A DNA stretch of 53,301 nt from an uncultured Rikenellaceae bacterium (GCA_944326945.1 CALVFY010000019.1:1-53301), one strand, 5' to 3'. Positions 18,418 through 26,547 are shown, counted from the stretch's first letter. The notes: generated by a model not told the origin, from the letters alone. Program-made: numbers and translations.

Positions 18418-19488
18418 TTATCGGTATATAGCATCCGGATCATCCTCTTCATCGTCGGTCGGATCCTCTTCGAAAGAGATGTATTGGTAATCGTCATCCG
18501 GTTTTTGCGGTTCGGAAGATGCGTTTGCAGGTGTTTCTGTCGGCGCAGATGCCGTTTCGATAGGAGCGGCGGGGATCGGTTCTTCTTGGGCTACGGCGGC
18601 AACTGCGGCATCGGGTGTGTCGGGACCTTGCGGCGTATCGTTGTCCGAGGGGTTGTTTTGTTCCTCTTCCTCTTCTTTTGCCATTTTCCGTTCAACCTTG
18701 GAGGCCAGATAGATACTTAATTCATAGAGCGCATAGAGAGGAATAACCACCAATACCAGACTGAATAGGTCGGGAGGGGTGATGATGGCTGAGAGAATAG
18801 TCAACAATACAATGGCATGACGACGATATCGTTTGAGAAACGATGTCGTAATAAGCCCCATTTTCGTCAGGAAATAGACTAGGAGCGGAAGTTGGAAAAC
18901 GATGGCACAAGCCAGAGAGACATGGAGTACGGTCGACAGATAGCTCTTTACGTCGATCATATTGGTGATTTCGGCACTTGCCTGATAGGTTACGAAGAAA
19001 CTGATCGACAGAGGCGTGATGATGTAGTAACCGAACAAGAGTCCCGTAAAAAAGCAGAGCGATACGTAAAAGACAAACATCCGGCTTTTATGGCGTTCGC
19101 GAGGCGTAAGTGCAGGCAGTACGAATCGCCACAACTCCCACAGCAGGTAAGGAACAGCCACCACGACTGCCGCCACCATAGCTACTTGCATATGCAGGTT
19201 GAATTGACCCGAAAGAGCCGTGTTCACCATGTTGAATTTGACCTGATTGATGCAGAGAGTGTCGTCGTTCATCAGCAGATGCGACATATAACACAGGAAG
19301 CGATTGGTGGGAAAATCGGGCGATTGGGGACCCATCAGCACCCAGTCGATGATGAATTTCTTGGCCAGAAAAGCGACTACCATCATCACCAGCAAAGCCA
19401 TTACGCCTCGTACCAAATGAGGACGCAAGGCATCGATGTGTTCAAAAAAAGTCATCTCATCGGATGACTTTTTCGTTTTTTCGGACAT
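18418..19488 (-). CDS. tatC: Twin-arginine translocase subunit TatC with acidic tail
   Basis: TatC is the core receptor of the Tat system, which exports folded proteins with RR signal peptides. The N-terminus has the conserved MTFFEHIDALRPHL, and six membrane helices follow to about residue 263, with YLLWELWRFVLPALTPRER and VLLTILSAIITPPD as family hallmarks. The protein is longer than usual (356 residues): residues 271-356 are a low-complexity tail, first EEEEE/N/S/P-rich, then A/P/T-rich, and finally Asp/Glu-rich (DPTDDEEDDPDAIYR). The tail is probably cytoplasmic. It is the second gene after tatA (35-base gap) and faces an operon encoding Tat-signal proteins. Confidence 0.95.
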   Translation of the reverse strand: MSEKTKKSSDEMTFFEHIDALRPHLVRGVMALLVMMVVAFLAKKFIIDWVLMGPQSPDFPTNRFLCYMSHLLMNDDTLCINQVKFNMVNTALSGQFNLHMQVAMVAAVVVAVPYLLWELWRFVLPALTPRERHKSRMFVFYVSLCFFTGLLFGYYIITPLSISFFVTYQASAEITNMIDVKSYLSTVLHVSLACAIVFQLPLLVYFLTKMGLITTSFLKRYRRHAIVLLTILSAIITPPDLFSLVLVVIPLYALYELSIYLASKVERKMAKEEEEEQNNPSDNDTPQGPDTPDAAVAAVAQEEPIPAAPIETASAPTETPANASSEPQKPDDDYQYISFEEDPTDDEEDDPDAIYR

Positions 19489-19523
19489 AGGCCGTCAATG
19501 TTTTTTATTTCTCGTACAGGGAA

Positions 19524-19754
19524 TTACTGTGCGGCATTGTCTCGGGTCGAAGTCGTTTTTTTCTGGGTGTCCTCCTGGTTGTCCGGCTCGGAATAATCCT
19601 TGTTGAGTGCATCTTTGAACTCTTTCATGCCTCGGCCCATTCCTCGCATCAGTTCGGGGATTTTGCGGCCCCCGAAGAGCAATACGATCAGAAGAACGAT
19701 CACGACAATCTGCCAGGGACCTATAACGCCTAACGGCAACATGGTTGCTAACAT
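19524..19754 (-). CDS. tatA: Twin-arginine translocase subunit TatA
   Basis: TatA oligomerises to form the Tat translocation element. The 76 residues show one N-terminal membrane helix (GPWQIVVIVLLIVLLFGGRK), the hinge FGGRKIPELMRGMG, an amphipathic helix (GRGMKEFKDAL) and a polar tail. Distinguishing TatA from TatB by sequence alone is not fully safe; only one such gene is present, so it probably serves as a TatA. A TATATTTG element on the minus strand lies about 60 bases upstream. Confidence 0.92.
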   Translation of the reverse strand: MLATMLPLGVIGPWQIVVIVLLIVLLFGGRKIPELMRGMGRGMKEFKDALNKDYSEPDNQEDTQKKTTSTRDNAAQ

Positions 19755-19813
19755 GATATTTTCGGTTTTAGGGGTAATTGATATGGTTGATTCTTTAATT
19801 GCATTGCAGTTTG

Positions 19814-19821
19814 CAAATATA
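19814..19821 (-). promoter_or_regulatory. Candidate -7 element for tatA-tatC
   Basis: CAAATATA on the plus strand reads TATATTTG on the minus strand, upstream of tatA. The expected -33 TTTG is not obvious. Confidence 0.45.
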
Positions 19822-19881
19822 TAAAAAAAAAAGGATTCACCTAATTCTTAAAGCCGATTTGACTGCTATTTTAGTATATCG

Positions 19882-19912
19882 TTTGATTTTTTGACGCAAA
19901 ACCCTATCTTTG
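19882..19912 (+). promoter_or_regulatory. Promoter of the ECF-S / DUF362 / Fe-S operon
   Basis: TTTG at 19882-19885, 19 bases, then TATCTTTG at 19905-19912 is a full consensus match. Transcription would start near 19918-19920, which excludes the in-frame upstream start at 19891 and supports the ATG at 19951. Confidence 0.75.
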
Positions 19913-19950
19913 TCTTCAATAGTTTATTGGTATTTGCTGTAAAATTAGTA

Positions 19951-20451
19951 ATGATGAATGTAGGTGTTAAAATGCTGACTATGAGTCGGCCTGCTGTGTA
20001 CGGGTGGAGTGCATTGTTCGTAGTGGCCAATGTGCTTTTCCCTCAATTGTGTCATCTTACTCCCTGGGGTGGGAAAGTTCTTCTGCCCATCATGCTTTTT
20101 ACGCTGGTTGCCGCCATGCGGTTCGGCATCGGGTGTGGACTGCTGACGGCTGTGGCTTCGCCGTTGGTCAGTACGTTGATTTTCGGAATGCCTTCGGGGA
20201 TGCTGTTGGCTGCCGTATGGGTTAAGTCGCTGGTTATTGCTCTGGTTTTCGGGCTATGGAGAGAGTCGGGCAGGGCATTCACGTTGCCTGTTATTCTGTT
20301 ACTCGTGTTGTTCTGCCAACTGTTTTGTTTCCTGACCGAAGGGGGTCTGATGTTCGGATGGACCGTTTCATGGTCCGATCTGTTGATCAGTTGGCCTGGG
20401 ATGTTGCTTCAGGTATTGACCGGATGGATCGTGGTGAAATACTGGAAATAG
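19951..20451 (+). CDS. ECF transporter S-component-like membrane protein
   Basis: A hydrophobic 166-residue protein with about five to six membrane helices. The stretch GGKVLLPIMLFTLVAAMRFG followed by GLLTAVASPLVSTLIFGMP resembles the S-components of energy-coupling factor transporters, where a GxLSPLxSxLxTGMP motif is typical; S-components bind the small-molecule substrate. The ligand cannot be predicted and no EcfA or EcfT gene is in the window. The start is the ATG at 19951 (or 19954), downstream of a strong promoter match. It is followed after seven bases by the DUF362 gene. Confidence 0.65.
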   Translation: MMNVGVKMLTMSRPAVYGWSALFVVANVLFPQLCHLTPWGGKVLLPIMLFTLVAAMRFGIGCGLLTAVASPLVSTLIFGMPSGMLLAAVWVKSLVIALVFGLWRESGRAFTLPVILLLVLFCQLFCFLTEGGLMFGWTVSWSDLLISWPGMLLQVLTGWIVVKYWK

Positions 20452-20458
20452 GCGGACA

Positions 20459-21385
20459 ATGGACAGAAGGGAGTTTTTAAAGGCGATGGCATTGGCAGGG
20501 GCTGCCGCGGCTGTCGATTTGAGTGCTGCGAGTGAGGTGCTGGCGCAGAACGGAGGGAGTAAAGGGACCGATCTGGTGGCGATCATGGGGGGAGAACCTG
20601 CGGTCATGCTTCGGCGTATGCTGGCTGAATACGGAGGAATCGGAACCTTCGTGAAAAAAGGAATGAAAGTGGTTCTTAAACCTAATATCGGTTGGGACCG
20701 TACGCCGGAGATGGCCGGAAATACCAATCCCGAATTGGTAGGAGAGATGGTGAAACAATGTCTGGCTGCAGGAGCATCCGAGGTATTGGTATTCGACCAT
20801 ACATGTCATAACTGGGTGAAATGTTACGAAAATAGCGGTATCAAAAAGGCTGTCGAGGCGGCCGGGGGTAAGATGGTCCCTGCTGCTGACGAGAGTTACT
20901 ATGTGGAGGTGAAACTGCCCAAGGGTGTGAAACTCAAGAGTGCCAAAATACACAAGGCTCTGGTAGATTGTGACGTATGGTTCAATATGCCGGTTCTGAA
21001 ACATCACGGAGGTGCCAAATTGACCGTGTCGATGAAGAATTATATGGGAATTGTGTGGGATAGGAGGGCCTTTCACAGTCTCGAATTACAGCAATGTATT
21101 GCCGATGTGGTAACCTATGCCAAAAAACCGGCGTTACACATAGTGGACGCCTATCGTTCGGTGGTGAAAAATGGTCCACAGGGACGCAGTTTGGACGATG
21201 TGGTGAAATTGGGATCATTGTTGGCGTCGGCCGATCCGGTGGCGGTGGATACGGCTGCCTTGAAACTGTTCAGCCAGGCCAAACCGGTAACCCTTGCTGA
21301 TGTTTCCCATATCGGGAAAGCCGAGGCGTTGGGCGTGGGAACGACGCATCTGGAAAAACTGAATGTGAAGCGAATCAAAATGTAG
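20459..21385 (+). CDS. DUF362 protein with Tat signal peptide
   Basis: The N-terminus MDRREFLKAMALAGAAAAV... LAQ is a twin-arginine signal with an A-rich hydrophobic core, so export in folded form by the adjacent Tat system is expected. The body is a DUF362 domain, recognisable from VVLKPNIGWDRTPEMAGNTNP, VLVFDHTCHNWVKCYENSG, the MPVLKHHGGAKLTVSMKNYMG block and SADPVAVDTAALKLF. Domains of this family are often associated with ferredoxin partners and are of unknown enzymatic role. The gene lies between the S-component gene and the Fe-S membrane protein, which suggests a redox function at the membrane. Confidence 0.85.
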   Translation: MDRREFLKAMALAGAAAAVDLSAASEVLAQNGGSKGTDLVAIMGGEPAVMLRRMLAEYGGIGTFVKKGMKVVLKPNIGWDRTPEMAGNTNPELVGEMVKQCLAAGASEVLVFDHTCHNWVKCYENSGIKKAVEAAGGKMVPAADESYYVEVKLPKGVKLKSAKIHKALVDCDVWFNMPVLKHHGGAKLTVSMKNYMGIVWDRRAFHSLELQQCIADVVTYAKKPALHIVDAYRSVVKNGPQGRSLDDVVKLGSLLASADPVAVDTAALKLFSQAKPVTLADVSHIGKAEALGVGTTHLEKLNVKRIKM

Positions 21386-21386
21386 T

Positions 21387-21414
21387 ACAAAGTCCGGTTT
21401 TGACCGGACTTTGT
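21387..21414 (+). terminator. Hairpin between DUF362 gene and Fe-S gene
   Basis: A perfect 12-bp stem (21387-21398 with 21403-21414) with a TTTG loop is followed by CTTTGTT. It may terminate part of the transcripts, so that the downstream Fe-S gene is made at a lower level, or may only stabilise the mRNA. Confidence 0.6.
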
Positions 21415-21439
21415 CTTTGTTCAGGATGGTTTTCGAATT

Positions 21440-23080
21440 ATGAATCGATTTCTTCGTTACTTGAGGCGGACGCTTGCTGTGGTCGTCGGAGGAGCGATAT
21501 TGCTCTTTTTCCTCGATGTGACACACACGATGCCTCGTTGGATGAGTGCTCTGCTACAAATTCAGGTAGTACCGGCTCTGTTGGCAGGAAGCGCAGCGAT
21601 TCTTGCCGTGCTGTTCCTGGTTACGTTGCTTTTCGGCCGGGTTTATTGCTCGGTGGTCTGTCCGTTGGGAATTTTGCAGGATGTGATTCTGCGGTTCAAG
21701 AAATGGTGGCTGCGGATCGTGCGTAAACGCAAGAGATTGCGTACTCGATATGCCCGACCGTTGAATGTCCTGCGTTATGGCGTGTTGGTCCTGGTGGGTG
21801 TACCTCTGCTCATCGGACTCACCTATCCGTTGTTGTTGCTCGATCCCTACTCGGGATTCGGCCGCATTGCAGTGGGTCTTTTCCGGCCTGTGGCTGTTTG
21901 GATCAATAATCTGCTGGCAGGAATCCTGAATGCGGCGGGAAACTACTCATTGTATCTTGTGCCGGAACTTTCGGTGGGGGGGGTGATTGTGGCATTCGCC
22001 GTGATATTGCTGGTGGCGCTGATCGTGTTGGTGTGGACTCGGGAACGTCTGTGGTGTAACGCTATCTGTCCGGTGGGTACCTTGCTCGGACTCATTTCTC
22101 GTTTTTCACTGTTTCGTGTCACGATGGATCGTAGCAAGTGTAACAGTTGCGGTACTTGTGCTTCTAATTGCAAATCGCGGTGTATCGATTCGAAGTCCAA
22201 GACGGTGGATACCAGTCGTTGCGTGACTTGTTTCGATTGTCTTGAAAGATGTCCTCAAGGAGGAATCACCTATGCTCCTACGGGATGGAGCAGAGCCCGT
22301 AAAGCCGATTTGCAACAGATGAAAAAAACTGTGGAAGAGACTGTCCCTGTGCCACAGGAACAAAAAGAGATTGTCGCTTGTTCGGATCTCGAAGCAGAGA
22401 ATGAGTTGAGTTTGACAGGATTGGCCCGGCGGCGTTTTCTGAAAGGTTCTCTGTTGACTTTGGCTGCGTTACCGATGTCGGCGGCTTTGGGCAAAAATGG
22501 TCACGGACGGGGTAGAATCCAGCAGCATAGGGTGCCACTACCTCCGGGAGCTGTCTCTTTCGACCATTTTATGGAGAAGTGTACGGCATGCCAGCTTTGT
22601 GTGAGCAAATGCCCTACGCAGGTATTGCAACCGGCTTTCCTCGAAAATGGATTGACCGGAATGATGCGGCCCTATATGCGTTTTAAGGTGGAGAGTTTCT
22701 GTAATTTTGAGTGTAATGTATGCAGTGAGGTGTGCCCGAACGACGCCATCATCAAGCAGACACTCGAGGAGAAAAAATTGACGAGAGTAGGTGTGGCGCA
22801 TTTTCGTCGCGGTCATTGTGTAGTGTTCCGGGATCATCAGGATTGCGGGGCTTGTGCCGAGCATTGTCCTACTCAGGCCGTGCATATGGTTCCTTTTCAG
22901 GATGGATTGACGATTCCCCAGGTGGAACCCGAACTCTGTATCGGATGCGGAGGATGCGAATCCATTTGTCCGGTTGTTTCGCCGGCCATATATGTGGAGG
23001 GATTGGAGGTGCAGGAGAAAGCCACTCCTCCCGAAGATCAGAAACTCGATGTGGGTACGATCGACGATTTCGGATTCTGA
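21440..23080 (+). CDS. Polytopic 4Fe-4S protein: NapH-like membrane part fused to NapG-like ferredoxin part
   Basis: The first 225 residues form a NapH-like membrane module: four to five helices with the paired motifs CSVVCP (70-75) and CNAICP (206-211). A ferredoxin region follows with CNSCGTC (234-240) and CVTCFDCLERCP (261-272). At 329-351 comes a second signal-like element, ARRRFLKGSLLTLAALPMSAAL, with the S/TRRxFLK look of a Tat signal. The C-terminal half then holds four more Cys groups: CTACQLC..CP (381-392), CNFECNVC..CP (421-433), CGACAEHCP (469-477) and CIGCGGCESICP (500-511). It looks like a natural fusion of membrane ferredoxin NapH and Tat-exported ferredoxin NapG. It probably passes electrons across the membrane; the partner could be the neighbouring DUF362 protein. 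Confidence 0.85.
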   Translation: MNRFLRYLRRTLAVVVGGAILLFFLDVTHTMPRWMSALLQIQVVPALLAGSAAILAVLFLVTLLFGRVYCSVVCPLGILQDVILRFKKWWLRIVRKRKRLRTRYARPLNVLRYGVLVLVGVPLLIGLTYPLLLLDPYSGFGRIAVGLFRPVAVWINNLLAGILNAAGNYSLYLVPELSVGGVIVAFAVILLVALIVLVWTRERLWCNAICPVGTLLGLISRFSLFRVTMDRSKCNSCGTCASNCKSRCIDSKSKTVDTSRCVTCFDCLERCPQGGITYAPTGWSRARKADLQQMKKTVEETVPVPQEQKEIVACSDLEAENELSLTGLARRRFLKGSLLTLAALPMSAALGKNGHGRGRIQQHRVPLPPGAVSFDHFMEKCTACQLCVSKCPTQVLQPAFLENGLTGMMRPYMRFKVESFCNFECNVCSEVCPNDAIIKQTLEEKKLTRVGVAHFRRGHCVVFRDHQDCGACAEHCPTQAVHMVPFQDGLTIPQVEPELCIGCGGCESICPVVSPAIYVEGLEVQEKATPPEDQKLDVGTIDDFGF

Positions 23081-23102
23081 TTGCGTCGGGAATTAATAAT
23101 GA

Positions 23103-23136
23103 TCACCCCCGTGCAGGTTGCTCTGAACGGGGGTGA
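23103..23136. terminator. Terminator hairpin between Fe-S gene and mltG
   Basis: TCACCCCCGT (23103-23112) pairs with ACGGGGGTGA (23127-23136) over a 14-base loop. The two neighbouring genes converge on it. No strong T-run follows on the plus strand. Confidence 0.55.
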
Positions 23137-23163
23137 ATGATGTGTAAAGCAGGCAATGGAAGT

Positions 23164-24210
23164 CTACCTGTATATTTTAGCACGATTCAAAGCCCGGGCA
23201 TAGGCTTGGGCATTGCGATTATGACCGGCAAGTGTAGCCGAAAACACATGATAGCCCGAGAAGTCCGGTTTGGCGCAGAAATAGAGATAGTTGTGATGTT
23301 TGTAATGCAGGACGGCATCCACGGCCCGGATGGACGGCATACAGATCGGACCCGGGGGGAGTCCGGCATGTTTGTAAGTGTTGTAGGGCGACTCCACATC
23401 CAAATGACGGCGGAGGATTCGACGCAGGGTGAAGTCTCCGATGGCGAATTTTACCGTAGGATCGGCTTGCAGAGGCATCCCGTTTCGCAGGCGATTCATA
23501 TAAACTCCGGCCACCATGGGCATCTCATCGCTCATTTTGGTCTCCTCGTAGACGATCGAGGCGAGTGTGACGGCTTCTGTCCGGTTTAGTCCGATCGAAT
23601 CCAATCGGGCGGTTCTGTCCCGATTCCAGAACCGATCGTATTCCTTTTTCATGCGAGAGATGAATCCTTTGGGCGATGTGTTCCAGTAGAATTCGTAGGT
23701 ATTCGGCACGAACATTCCCAGAAAAGTGGCGGAAGTGAATCCGTAGGTTTGGGCAACCGAATCGCAGAGAAGGGTACGGACCAGAAGAATTGAATCGGGT
23801 TCCAGTTGTCGGGCGATGACTCCTGCCAATTGGGGTAATGTGCGAATGTTGTTGAATGTCACGCGGACCGGAGTCTGATGACCGTGTTTGAACATGGCGA
23901 TCACCTCGCGATAGCTCATTCCCTTCCTGAGACGGTAATGTCCCGGATGAACTCCTTTATAGAGTCCCGCAATCATGGCATGGTTCCGGAATTTGGGCAT
24001 TTTCCGGATGATTTTTCCGCTGCGTCCCAGAGAATCGAGCAGTGTAGTGTAGTTTGCACCGGTGGGAAGATAGAGGTTGGTATCGGTCACAACGGCATTG
24101 CTGCGCGGACTCAGATAGAAAAACGCCGTAGCTCCGACCACCACGACCAGAATAACGGCTATGAACAGGCGAAACAGGCGGGAGGCTTGTTTTATTTCGT
24201 TTGTTGTCAT
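23164..24210 (-). CDS. mltG: Endolytic transglycosylase MltG
   Basis: MltG is an inner-membrane enzyme that cleaves nascent peptidoglycan strands and sets glycan length. The 348-residue protein has a short cytoplasmic N-terminus, one membrane helix (LFIAVILVVVVGATAFFYL), a LysM-like region, and the YceG/MltG catalytic core with FVPNTYEFYWNTSP and LASIVYEETKMSDEMPMVAG. The Glu pair E222/E223 lies where the catalytic Glu is expected. NRLRNGMPLQADPTV and PYNTYKHAGLPPGPI are further family hallmarks. ATG at 24210 is chosen because the longer in-frame start at 24234 falls in the -7 promoter element. Confidence 0.94.
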   Translation of the reverse strand: MTTNEIKQASRLFRLFIAVILVVVVGATAFFYLSPRSNAVVTDTNLYLPTGANYTTLLDSLGRSGKIIRKMPKFRNHAMIAGLYKGVHPGHYRLRKGMSYREVIAMFKHGHQTPVRVTFNNIRTLPQLAGVIARQLEPDSILLVRTLLCDSVAQTYGFTSATFLGMFVPNTYEFYWNTSPKGFISRMKKEYDRFWNRDRTARLDSIGLNRTEAVTLASIVYEETKMSDEMPMVAGVYMNRLRNGMPLQADPTVKFAIGDFTLRRILRRHLDVESPYNTYKHAGLPPGPICMPSIRAVDAVLHYKHHNYLYFCAKPDFSGYHVFSATLAGHNRNAQAYARALNRAKIYR

Positions 24211-24227
24211 CCGGAAATGATTTTCTG

Positions 24228-24258
24228 TTTGCAAAGATAACTATTTTGTTTAACTTTG
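24228..24258 (+). promoter_or_regulatory. SRP RNA promoter
   Basis: TTTG at 24228-24231, 19 bases, then TAACTTTG at 24251-24258 match the full consensus. The predicted start of transcription, near 24263-24265, coincides with the first base of the closing helix of the RNA. Confidence 0.8.
24232..24239 (-). promoter_or_regulatory. -7 element for mltG
   Basis: CAAAGATA on the plus strand reads TATCTTTG on the minus strand, 22 bases before the mltG ATG. It directly abuts the -33 element of the oppositely oriented SRP RNA promoter. Confidence 0.55.
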
Positions 24259-24262
24259 TGCC

Positions 24263-24366
24263 GGGTAAGTCTTACACGACCAGCTCCTGCTGAATCCCCC
24301 AGGGCCGGAAGGCAGCAAGGGTAGGCGGTTGTAGCGGTGCGATGTAAGTAGCTTACCCTTTTTTTA
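24263..24366 (+). ncRNA. ffs: Signal recognition particle RNA (4.5S type, small SRP RNA)
   Basis: The gene has the hallmark apical SRP domain, with GGCCGGAAGGCAGCAAGGGT around 24303-24322. This includes the GGAA tetraloop and the asymmetric internal loop bound by Ffh. The ends pair: GGGTAAG (24263-24269) with CTTACCC (24352-24358), closing a single long hairpin of about 100 bases without an Alu domain. A run of seven to eight T follows and acts as terminator. The RNA works with Ffh and FtsY in co-translational membrane targeting. Confidence 0.95.
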
Positions 24367-24428
24367 TTGCCCTTTTTCCGGAATTGCGGAATTTTTGTAA
24401 CTTTATCCCGATATTCAAATTTTTCGCC

Positions 24429-25034
24429 ATGATCGTCAAGATATATCCCGAAAATCCCAATGAGAAACAGGTGGCCCAAGTGGTCTCCGTGTTGCAACAG
24501 GGCGGGGTGATCATCTACCCGACGGATAGTGTCTATGCTTTTGGCTGTTCGATCCGCAGTGCTCGGGCTTTGGAACGGATCAAGCAGATCAAGGGTAAAA
24601 AAGAGACCGAATTGGCTGTGGTGTGCGACGATTTGAGTCATATTGCCGATTATGCCCGGGTGGACAATCCAACCTTCAAACTGCTCAAGCGTAATTTGCC
24701 GGCTCCCTTCACTTTTGTGCTGAAGGCATCGTCGAAGGTGCCGGATAAGGTGTTGGAGCGTCGGAAAAATATCGGCGTGCGTATTCCTTCCAATCCGATT
24801 GCACGGGCAATTGTGGCCGCGTTGGGATGTCCGATGCTTACCTCTTCGGTCAAGGACGACGATCAGGTGGTGGAATACACGACTGATCCCGAGTTGATTC
24901 ATGAACGCTATGGGTCGTTGGTGGATCTGGTGGTCGACGGAGGATATGGAGATAATCGTCCCACGACGCTGGTGGATTTGACAGGGGATGAACCCGAGAT
25001 CCTGCGGGAGGGAAAAGGAGAACTGAAATGGTAA
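24429..25034 (+). CDS. L-threonylcarbamoyladenylate synthase (TsaC/Sua5/YrdC family)
   Basis: The family makes threonylcarbamoyl-AMP from threonine, bicarbonate and ATP, the first step of the tRNA t6A modification. The conserved start GGVIIYPTDSVYAFGCS, the KGKKETELAVVCDDLS region, the LPAPFTFVLKAS block and IGVRIPSNPIARAI are all present. At 201 residues it is a single-domain YrdC/YciO type without the Sua5 extension, so a YciO-like role cannot be excluded. ATG at 24429 replaces the longer frame from 24384, whose first 15 residues lack family similarity. Confidence 0.88.
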   Translation: MIVKIYPENPNEKQVAQVVSVLQQGGVIIYPTDSVYAFGCSIRSARALERIKQIKGKKETELAVVCDDLSHIADYARVDNPTFKLLKRNLPAPFTFVLKASSKVPDKVLERRKNIGVRIPSNPIARAIVAALGCPMLTSSVKDDDQVVEYTTDPELIHERYGSLVDLVVDGGYGDNRPTTLVDLTGDEPEILREGKGELKW

Positions 25035-25043
25035 AACGAAAAG

Positions 25044-25577
25044 ATGGAAAATTATACGAAAACACATTGGAAAGATGCGGCGCAGGGAGGAACGTCGCTC
25101 GGGGTGGCGATTGCCCTGTTTTCGATAGTCGCGGGTGCACTCGGACTTTATGAACGGGCTCCGTGGGTTATCAGTATGTTTAATTTTGCGGCCATTGCCG
25201 TGACGGTCTATGTGTTCGGTCAACGGCGTGCGGCCTGTTACGGGGAGCGGGGATTCAGTTACGGACAAAGTCTGGCATTCATTGCTTCGATGATGCTGTT
25301 TGCGGGCTTTTTGGCGGGTATCGGTAATTTTATCACCTATCGTTGGGTGATCACCGATTACTATGCAAACTATATAGAGGAGTATCTGGATGTTTTTTCG
25401 GCTACCATGAAGACAAATTTGCCTGAGGGATGGAGAGCGATGATGCGTGCGATGATGAGCAATCCGGTGATGATAATCTTCAGTACACTGTTTAATATCG
25501 TGATATACGGGGTTTTTATCGGCCTGGTGGCCTCGGTTTTTATTAAACGTCCGGAGATACAGAAACATGGAGAATAA
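25044..25577 (+). CDS. DUF4199 membrane protein
   Basis: A 177-residue protein with four predicted membrane helices. The pattern matches the DUF4199 family of Bacteroidota: GGTSLGVAIALFSIVAG at the start, a middle helix pair with YGQSLAFIASMMLFAGFLAG, and the closing IIFSTLFNIVIYGVFIGLVAS. Function unknown. It overlaps the following glycosyltransferase gene by 11 bases and starts nine bases after the synthase gene, so the genes form one operon. Linkage of DUF4199 with a GT2 of this type is usual in the phylum. Confidence 0.8.
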   Translation: MENYTKTHWKDAAQGGTSLGVAIALFSIVAGALGLYERAPWVISMFNFAAIAVTVYVFGQRRAACYGERGFSYGQSLAFIASMMLFAGFLAGIGNFITYRWVITDYYANYIEEYLDVFSATMKTNLPEGWRAMMRAMMSNPVMIIFSTLFNIVIYGVFIGLVASVFIKRPEIQKHGE

Positions 25578-26544
25578 TACGATAGATATATCTGTGGTCG
25601 TTCCCCTCTACAACGAGGAGGAGTCCCTGCCCGAACTGCTGGCGTGGATCGAGCGGGTGATGAACGACAATAAGTTCGTCTACGAGGTGGTTTTCGTGGA
25701 CGACGGGAGTAAGGACGGCTCATGGAACGTGGTGAGCGAATTGGCTCGCAGCAATGCTTCGGTGCGGGGTATCCGTTTTCTGCGTAATTATGGAAAATCG
25801 GCTGCATTGTACAGCGGATTCGAAGCTGCCAGAGGACGTGTGGTCATCACCATGGATGCCGATCTGCAGGATTCGCCGGACGAGATCCCGGAACTCTATC
25901 GGATGGTGACCGAGGAGGGATACGATCTGGTTTCGGGTTGGAAAAAGAAACGTTACGATCCTTTGGGAAAGACCATTCCCAGTAAGTTTTTCAATGCGAC
26001 AGCCCGGTTGGTGACGGGGATTCGGCTTCATGATTTCAACTGTGGGTTGAAAGCCTATCGGAACAAGGTGGTCAAGAGCATCGAGGTCTACGGCGAGATG
26101 CACCGGTTTATTCCCGTACTGGCCAAACAAGCCGGATTCAGCAGGATCGGCGAGAAGGTGGTACATCATCGGGCCCGTAAATATGGCGTGTCTAAATTCG
26201 GCTGGGAACGGATGATAAAAGGGTATCTCGACCTGATTTCGGTGATGTTTATGTCCCGATTCGGGAAGAGCCCGATGTATCTGTTCGGCGGAATGGGAAC
26301 ATTTATGTTTTTGGTGGGCGGCGCTACAACCGTGTGGCTGATTGCCGAGAAACTTTGGAAACAATCTCAGGGTTTGGCCGTGCGCGGAGTGACCGATCAA
26401 CCGCTGTTCTATATTGCCATAATGGCTGTTATTTTAGGTGTACAACTTTTCCTTGCTGGATTTTTGGGAGAGTTGATCGGTCGTGGATCTCCCGATCGCA
26501 ATCGGTATTTGATAGAGGAAAGAATCGAAAATAAAAAGGAATAA
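25567..26544 (+). CDS. Family 2 glycosyltransferase with C-terminal membrane helices (GtrB/DPM type)
   Basis: The 325-residue protein starts with the GT-A fold: SVVVPLYNEEESLPELL, VFVDDGSKDGSW and TMDADLQDSPDEIPEL (DxD-type motif). Two C-terminal membrane helices (about 237-260 and 280-305) place it in the inner membrane. This is the layout of polyprenyl-phosphate sugar transferases such as GtrB and dolichol-phosphate mannose synthase-like enzymes, so it likely loads a sugar onto undecaprenyl phosphate for envelope glycan modification. The sugar is unknown. Confidence 0.9.
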   Translation: MENNTIDISVVVPLYNEEESLPELLAWIERVMNDNKFVYEVVFVDDGSKDGSWNVVSELARSNASVRGIRFLRNYGKSAALYSGFEAARGRVVITMDADLQDSPDEIPELYRMVTEEGYDLVSGWKKKRYDPLGKTIPSKFFNATARLVTGIRLHDFNCGLKAYRNKVVKSIEVYGEMHRFIPVLAKQAGFSRIGEKVVHHRARKYGVSKFGWERMIKGYLDLISVMFMSRFGKSPMYLFGGMGTFMFLVGGATTVWLIAEKLWKQSQGLAVRGVTDQPLFYIAIMAVILGVQLFLAGFLGELIGRGSPDRNRYLIEERIENKKE

Positions 26545-26547
26545 ATT

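Noticed and set aside
24207..25568. 453-codon minus-strand frame opposite the TsaC-type and DUF4199 genes
   Set aside because: Antisense to two supported genes, with low-complexity His/Arg content and no start signal.
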